Assembly: GCA_013043685.1 (NCBI GenBank)
Contig: JABDNT010000040.1
Coordinates: 1 to 42,939, forward strand
Reading direction: 5' to 3'
Origin: Flavobacteriaceae bacterium
GTDB lineage: Bacteria > Bacteroidota > Bacteroidia > Flavobacteriales > Flavobacteriaceae
Length of the DNA: 42,939 nt
How positions within the stretch are numbered: position 1 is the first letter of the stretch; each line of letters begins with the position of its first letter. This document shows, piece after piece, positions 38,235 through 42,939 of the stretch. The translations under genes were made by a program, and so were the position numbers. The notes under the pieces are model-generated. The model had not been told where the DNA came from and did not search any database. It worked only from the letters and a program-made list of their open reading frames with translations.

Positions 38235-39887
38235 GTGATTACAAACCTCGCCATAAAAAATTACGCCTTAATAGACGATATCCGGGTGGATTTCAGTTCG
38301 GGACTTACCATTATTACCGGGGAGACCGGAGCGGGAAAATCGATTTTGCTGGGGGCTCTTTCTCTTTTGTTAGGTAAGCGAGCAGATCTAAGCAGTGTTA
38401 AAGACCCTTCGAAGAAGTGCGTGATAGAAGCAGATTTTGCCATCGCCGGATATGATTTTGAAGCAATCTTCACTGAAAATGATCTCGATTACGATCCCAA
38501 CACTATTGTCCGCAGAGAGATACTTCCAAGCGGAAAGTCACGTGCTTTTGTGAATGATACACCGGTAACCTTGTCGCAATTACAAGCGCTTGGGGTTCGA
38601 TTGGTTGATGTTCATAGCCAGCATGAGACACTGGTACTTTCTTCCGAATCGTTTCAGCTTGAAGTAATAGATGCCCTCGCGGGGAATGATTCGGTCCTGG
38701 AACGATATAGAGATCAGCGAAATAATGTTATTAAAATAACTGAGCAATTAAAGCAATTAGAGGAGCAAAAGGAAACTGCGAATCGTGAATTGGATTATAA
38801 CACCTTTTTATTCAATGAATTAAAGGAAGCTGCCCTTGATGGTATTGATCTACAGGAGTTGGAACAACAATACGAAACCCTGAATAATATAGAAGTGATA
38901 CAGGAATCGCTCGCGAATGCCATAGGCTTTTTTGGTGAGGAAAATTCCGGCACGATTAACACTGCGAAACAAGCTCGGATGGCGTTGTCGCGAATACAGG
39001 AGTTTTCTGCGGAATTTGAAGAGCATTGGGAGCGAATCAACAGCAGTATCATTGAACTGGAAGATCTTTTGGAAAGTTTGCATGACAGTGCAATGAAGTT
39101 AGATGCCGATCCACAGAAACTTCATGAGATCAACGATAAGTTACAATTAGTATACAAGCTTCAGCAAAAGCATACCGCCGCAGATATTTCGGAGCTCCTG
39201 GAGATTCAATTGCAGCTCGAAGGAAAGATCAATGCGACTATTGATATGGATGAGCGGATAGATTCCCTGAAGCAACAATTAATTGAAGGGACCGAAAAAG
39301 CAACGAGTTCTGCCGAAATTTTGCATGAAAACAGGATACTGGCGATTCCATTATTAAAGGAAAAACTGGAACGAATACTAAAGGAATTGGGGTTGCCTAA
39401 TGCCAGATTTCAGTTTGAAATTGCTATGCAGGATACGTTCCGAACGCATGGAATGGACACCCTTGAATTGCTGTTTACGGCAAATAAAGGACTAAACTTC
39501 GGCCCTCTTAAAAAAGTTGCATCCGGTGGCGAATTAAGCAGGATCATGTTGGCGGTAAAGGCAGTTCTCGCAAAATATAAACAGCTGCCCACTATTATCT
39601 TTGATGAAATAGATTCAGGAGTATCGGGGGAGATCGCTAATAAAATGGCCGTCATTATGGGTGAAATGAGCAAATCTATGCAATTGATGAGCATAACGCA
39701 TCTTCCACAAATTGCAGCAAAAGGGGACAGGCATGTTATGGTCTATAAAGAAGATATTGACGATGTAACCGTCACCCGATTAAAAGAGTTGGATAATGAC
39801 GAGCGTATCGTTGAGATTGCAAAAATGATCGGGGGAAAGAATATAACAGAGGCAGCCATTGCGAATGCGAAGGAATTGTTGAATTAA
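38235..39887 (+). CDS. recN: DNA repair protein RecN
   Basis: An SMC-like ATPase acting early in double-strand break repair. The 550 residues have Walker A GETGAGKSILLGAL (about 28-41), a long coiled coil (about 150-370, rich in L-E-Q heptads), the ABC signature SGGELSRIMLA near 436 and Walker B IIFDEIDSGVSG. The start is set at GTG 38235, giving MITNLAIKNYALID; a TTG two codons upstream (38229) is the alternative. Length is typical. It ends 50 nt before fabI. Confidence 0.95.
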   Translation: MITNLAIKNYALIDDIRVDFSSGLTIITGETGAGKSILLGALSLLLGKRADLSSVKDPSKKCVIEADFAIAGYDFEAIFTENDLDYDPNTIVRREILPSGKSRAFVNDTPVTLSQLQALGVRLVDVHSQHETLVLSSESFQLEVIDALAGNDSVLERYRDQRNNVIKITEQLKQLEEQKETANRELDYNTFLFNELKEAALDGIDLQELEQQYETLNNIEVIQESLANAIGFFGEENSGTINTAKQARMALSRIQEFSAEFEEHWERINSSIIELEDLLESLHDSAMKLDADPQKLHEINDKLQLVYKLQQKHTAADISELLEIQLQLEGKINATIDMDERIDSLKQQLIEGTEKATSSAEILHENRILAIPLLKEKLERILKELGLPNARFQFEIAMQDTFRTHGMDTLELLFTANKGLNFGPLKKVASGGELSRIMLAVKAVLAKYKQLPTIIFDEIDSGVSGEIANKMAVIMGEMSKSMQLMSITHLPQIAAKGDRHVMVYKEDIDDVTVTRLKELDNDERIVEIAKMIGGKNITEAAIANAKELLN

Positions 39888-39937
39888 AACGTATCTTTAC
39901 CGCCTGAAAAATCAACTAATCTTCAATAAAAAAATAG

Positions 39938-40756
39938 ATGTCTTATAATTTACTAAAAGGGAAAAAAGGTATCATTTTCGGGGCCCTGGATGAGAATTCA
40001 ATTGCCTGGAAAACAGCCGAACGCGTTTTTGAGGAAGGCGGAACATTTGTATTGACCAATGCACCTATTGCGATGCGAATGGGACAGATCAAGGAGTTGG
40101 CGGAGAAAACAAATTCAGAGATCATACCTGCAGATGCTACAAGCCTGGAAGACCTGGAAAACCTGGTAGAAAAAGCCACTGAGATCTTGGGTGGTAAGCT
40201 TGACTTTGTGCTACATTCGATAGGAATGTCGGTTAATGTTAGAAAAGGAAAGCATTATACCGAATCAAACTACGACTGGACCCATAAAGGATGGGATGTT
40301 TCGGCATTGTCCTTTCACAAGACCATGCAGGTTTTGTATAAGAAGGATGCTATGAATGAATGGGGAAGTATAGTGGCTTTAACCTATATGGCGGCGCAGC
40401 GTGTATTTCCGGATTACAATGATATGGCCGATAATAAAGCCTATCTTGAATCTATTGCCCGTAGTTTTGGTTATTTCTTCGGAAGGGATAAAAAAGTAAG
40501 GGTAAACACCATATCCCAATCTCCGACACCCACCACTGCCGGGCAGGGAGTAAAAGGTTTCGACGGTTTTATATCCTACGCTGAAAAAATGTCTCCATTA
40601 GGTAATGCCACAGCATTGGATTGTGCCAATTATACGATAGCCATGTTCAGTGATCTAACCAAAAGAGTAACTCTTCAGAATTTGTATAATGACGGAGGAT
40701 TCTCCAATATGGGAGTAAGTGACCTGGTAATGGATACTTTTCAGGGTGAAGACTGA
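39938..40756 (+). CDS. fabI: Enoyl-ACP reductase (NADH)
   Basis: Catalyses the last reductive step of each fatty-acid elongation cycle and is the target of triclosan-type inhibitors. The 272-residue short-chain dehydrogenase opens with LLKGKKGIIFGALDENSIAW and has the FabI catalytic pattern Tyr-x6-Lys in DYNDMADNKAYLE, with RVNTISQSPTPTTAGQGVKGF after it. A TATCTTTA element (39892-39899) may be its promoter. A strong terminator follows. Confidence 0.97.
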   Translation: MSYNLLKGKKGIIFGALDENSIAWKTAERVFEEGGTFVLTNAPIAMRMGQIKELAEKTNSEIIPADATSLEDLENLVEKATEILGGKLDFVLHSIGMSVNVRKGKHYTESNYDWTHKGWDVSALSFHKTMQVLYKKDAMNEWGSIVALTYMAAQRVFPDYNDMADNKAYLESIARSFGYFFGRDKKVRVNTISQSPTPTTAGQGVKGFDGFISYAEKMSPLGNATALDCANYTIAMFSDLTKRVTLQNLYNDGGFSNMGVSDLVMDTFQGED

Positions 40757-40776
40757 TTGAATTTTATAAGTTAATT

Positions 40777-40812
40777 AAAGCCGCTTATTACTTAAAATAA
40801 GCGGCTTTTTTT
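40777..40812 (+). terminator. Rho-independent terminator after fabI
   Basis: A perfect 13-bp inverted repeat (AAAGCCGCTTATT with AATAAGCGGCTTT, 6-nt loop) that ends in a run of seven T residues, 21 nt past the fabI stop. Confidence 0.95.
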
Positions 40813-40934
40813 GTTTTTAAACGATATAAATTCAACTTAATCGATGAATTAATCTTCTTGTTCTAATTATTTGCTAATGATGTATTTATTAGATAAATTT
40901 AAGTTTAATTAATAACTAATCTAATTAATACATT

Positions 40935-42939
40935 ATGAAAAGAATTATTCTACTGGCTGCAATCCTTGCATGCTTTGTTGGATTCGGTCAGAACAGTGCT
41001 ACGTCACTTAACGAAACCACAGGTATCTATGTGTCGCAGCAAAATGAACGTTCGCAACCTAGTGCCGAGGTGCAAGCGATTTTAGACAGAATATCCAATG
41101 TGGGATCCATTCCTACTGCGGATAACACCATTAATTTAACTGCGGCAGAAAGAACTCTGCTTAACGATTATTATGGTTCAAATGCCACCCGGTCGGCTCC
41201 CGGAGATGTATTTGTTAATAACGTAAGATCATCCTGTGGTGACGAGTTTGGTTCTTTTCCAGTGGGTGGACCCTATACCATAGCTCCAATAACCGTGATC
41301 ACCGATGGTCATTTTGCGGGAGATTTTGATGATACCGGAACGCTTTATGCACTTAATTTCGATACGGGAAATCTGGATGTAGTTGATACAGGAACCGGAG
41401 TTCAAACACCTGTTGGACCTTTAACAAATCTTACAGGAACGCCTTCTGGTCTTGCCTGGAACGAGGCAGACAGTACTATGTACGCATCAAGTACGGATGG
41501 AACAGACACAACTATTTATTCAGTTGACCTCACTACCGGGACTTGTACGGTTATTGGAATTTCCGGTAACACATTGGGTATCTGGTTAGCTATTGATAAT
41601 GCAGGAAATGCCTTTATGGCTGACATTGGCGATGATAACCTTTATTCCATTGATCTGGGTACTGGTTTGGGAACCGTGGTTGGTCCTTTAGGAATTGATA
41701 TATCTTTTGCACAGGATGCCGATTTTGATCCTGATACGGGAACACTGTACATGGGCGCGTATATTGGAGGTGGAGTGAACTTCTTTGCTTCTGTTGATAC
41801 TGCTACCGGAACGGCAACCACGCTGGGAACCATAAATGCAGATTGCTGTGAAGCTGGTCTAATTGCTATTGAAGGAACACCAGGTGGTGGTGGAGGAGTT
41901 TGTCCGGCACCGATGCTTGAAGTTAACCAGGATATAACAAATACTTGTATGGCTAATATTTCACAGACTGATCTTGCGCAATCCTATATTGCGGTTGAGC
42001 CTATATCTGCGGGTGCAGGCGTAGAATTTCAGGCTTTGTCAACTGGTTTGGATGTGACTCTATCATTATGGGATGCTCTTCCAAATGCCGGTGGAACGAT
42101 GCTGGCGAGTGGTACATCTCAAACAGATGGAGTTAACTTATTCACCGACGTATTTTGGGATCCGGTAGTAAATGTTACTCCTGGAAATACGTATTATATC
42201 GTTATTGATGGAGATGTTTCCTTGCCATGTGTTTCAGGAAACACAGCAGACCCGTATCCGGGTGGAAACGTTTTTGCGAATGCAGGTTTTACTCCTTTCC
42301 CAAATTTCGACTATACCTTTAGAACCTATAGCTGTGATAGTGGTGGCCCACCATGTACGAACGCTACGTACGTTGCGGGTGGTCTTCCTGCGGACATTGA
42401 TCCTGGCGCGACCAGCACTGGTGATTGTGCCAATGCTCCTAACGACTATCCTGTTACTGTAGGTGATGCTGGAACTATAGGCGTTGATTCTAATATTGAC
42501 AATGTAACATTAACCATTACCCACACCTTTGACGGTGACCTTGACATTTGGTTGGTATCTCCAGCCGGTACCGAGTTGATCCTATCTGACCAGAATGGTG
42601 GTGGTGGTGATAACTTTATAAACACTGTGTTTATGGACGGAGCCGGACCTCTTTCGGGTGGTGCTCCTCCTTACACAGGTACTTTCGAGCCTGATGGTGG
42701 TACTTTTGCTGCTGCCTTTGACGGTGAGGATATCCAGGGAGATTGGTTATTGAGAATTTGTGACAGATTTGGTGGTGACACCGGAACTGTAGATGCTTTC
42801 TCTATTTCGATTTGTCGTCCTGATCCACCTAACAACGATGAGTGTGTGGATGCCTTCACGGTAGCTTGTGGTGATGTTGTAGTAGGGGAGACTTTTTCTT
42901 TCACCGATTCTGGTGGCAACCCTGCTCCTGATGTATGGT
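40935..42939 (+). CDS. Secreted protein with beta-propeller-like region and P-domain, incomplete at right edge
   Basis: An open frame from ATG 40935 that runs off the window (668 codons and one base seen, no stop). It starts with a signal peptide (MKRIILLAAILACFVGFGQ). Residues about 105-310 contain repeated G-T-L-Y-A-x-D/N-x-D-T-G units like a beta-propeller. A Gly-rich linker (about 315-320) precedes a second beta domain (about 322-470). Residues about 515-625 form a proprotein-convertase P-domain: NVTLTITHTFDGDLDIWLVSP near the start and GDWLLRICDRFGGDTG at the end. Such multidomain proteins in this group usually end with a T9SS sorting domain, beyond this window. Catalytic function, if any, is not evident. 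Confidence 0.88.
   Translation, partial: MKRIILLAAILACFVGFGQNSATSLNETTGIYVSQQNERSQPSAEVQAILDRISNVGSIPTADNTINLTAAERTLLNDYYGSNATRSAPGDVFVNNVRSSCGDEFGSFPVGGPYTIAPITVITDGHFAGDFDDTGTLYALNFDTGNLDVVDTGTGVQTPVGPLTNLTGTPSGLAWNEADSTMYASSTDGTDTTIYSVDLTTGTCTVIGISGNTLGIWLAIDNAGNAFMADIGDDNLYSIDLGTGLGTVVGPLGIDISFAQDADFDPDTGTLYMGAYIGGGVNFFASVDTATGTATTLGTINADCCEAGLIAIEGTPGGGGGVCPAPMLEVNQDITNTCMANISQTDLAQSYIAVEPISAGAGVEFQALSTGLDVTLSLWDALPNAGGTMLASGTSQTDGVNLFTDVFWDPVVNVTPGNTYYIVIDGDVSLPCVSGNTADPYPGGNVFANAGFTPFPNFDYTFRTYSCDSGGPPCTNATYVAGGLPADIDPGATSTGDCANAPNDYPVTVGDAGTIGVDSNIDNVTLTITHTFDGDLDIWLVSPAGTELILSDQNGGGGDNFINTVFMDGAGPLSGGAPPYTGTFEPDGGTFAAAFDGEDIQGDWLLRICDRFGGDTGTVDAFSISICRPDPPNNDECVDAFTVACGDVVVGETFSFTDSGGNPAPDVW

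Noticed and set aside
42172-42462. 96-residue frame inside the P-domain protein
   Set aside because: It is an alternate frame of the long open gene that starts at 40935 and has repetitive L/R/V content typical of a shadow.
40935-42939. CRISPR or tandem DNA repeat from the repeated GGAACxGG-like words
   Set aside because: The repeats are protein-level G-T units of a propeller-like domain with irregular spacing; no fixed repeat-spacer pattern exists.

Overview
The window reads as a stretch of core chromosome from a marine-type member of the Flavobacteriaceae (Bacteroidota). Four things point there. Many genes are preceded by the Bacteroidota -7 promoter element TAnnTTTG, and Shine-Dalgarno sites are largely absent. 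There is a TonB-dependent receptor paired with a DUF4249 lipoprotein. Secreted proteins carry type IX secretion (T9SS) C-terminal sorting domains. Lineage-typical families (DUF6095, DUF6913, DUF4835) occur in the gene neighbourhoods usual for them. GC content is moderate and gene density is high. I see no prophage, insertion sequence, CRISPR array, tRNA or defence island.

Layout. 1-160: 5S rRNA, the end of an rRNA operon, with its terminator. 250-2560: DUF6095 and murQ (murein recycling), divergent from a glycerate kinase. 2536-5790: DUF4249 lipoprotein and TonB-dependent receptor. 5861-8089: monomeric NADP isocitrate dehydrogenase. 8190-8515: an apparently independent short transcription unit with promoter, hairpins and terminator but no convincing protein. 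8595-10909: rplS, trmD, a TPR protein and a GNAT acetyltransferase, with a palindromic element between trmD and rplS. 11013-15402: a Tat-exported Gfo/Idh/MocA oxidoreductase, long-form GAPDH and an HtrA protease. 15529-18971: dapF, GNAT, mltG and a lysozyme-like exported protein. 18977-23067: RsmI-like methylase, secreted PQQ-type sugar dehydrogenase, low-molecular-weight phosphatase and dnaA. 23274-28149: thioesterase, YigZ/IMPACT, EamA transporter, ribD, GNAT, prmC and a LOG-family hydrolase. 28248-28484: an aquaporin reduced to 78 codons by an internal deletion. 28606-31224: a large T9SS cargo protein. 31328-40756: ligA, DUF6913, dapA, bamD, rpoZ, coaBC, DUF4835, recN and fabI. 40935 to the end: an incomplete secreted protein with a P-domain.

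The genes are mostly housekeeping. Cell wall and envelope work is prominent: MurQ, DapF, DapA, MltG, BamD, FabI, HtrA and a lysozyme-like protein. DNA and RNA maintenance is represented by DnaA, LigA, RecN, TrmD, PrmC and the RsmI-like protein, and cofactor synthesis by RibD and CoaBC. Tight stop/start overlaps (TAATG, ATGA, 4-17 nt) imply several translationally coupled operons.

I did not find a clear new multi-gene system. The most noteworthy items are the internally deleted aquaporin, the 8.2-8.5 kb candidate small RNA, the trmD-rplS palindromic element, and a group of genes (bamD, ligA, dapF, ribD) whose promoter -7 element lies only 4-5 nt from the start codon, implying leaderless or nearly leaderless mRNAs. 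All functional names come from reading the sequence and family knowledge; no database search was run.
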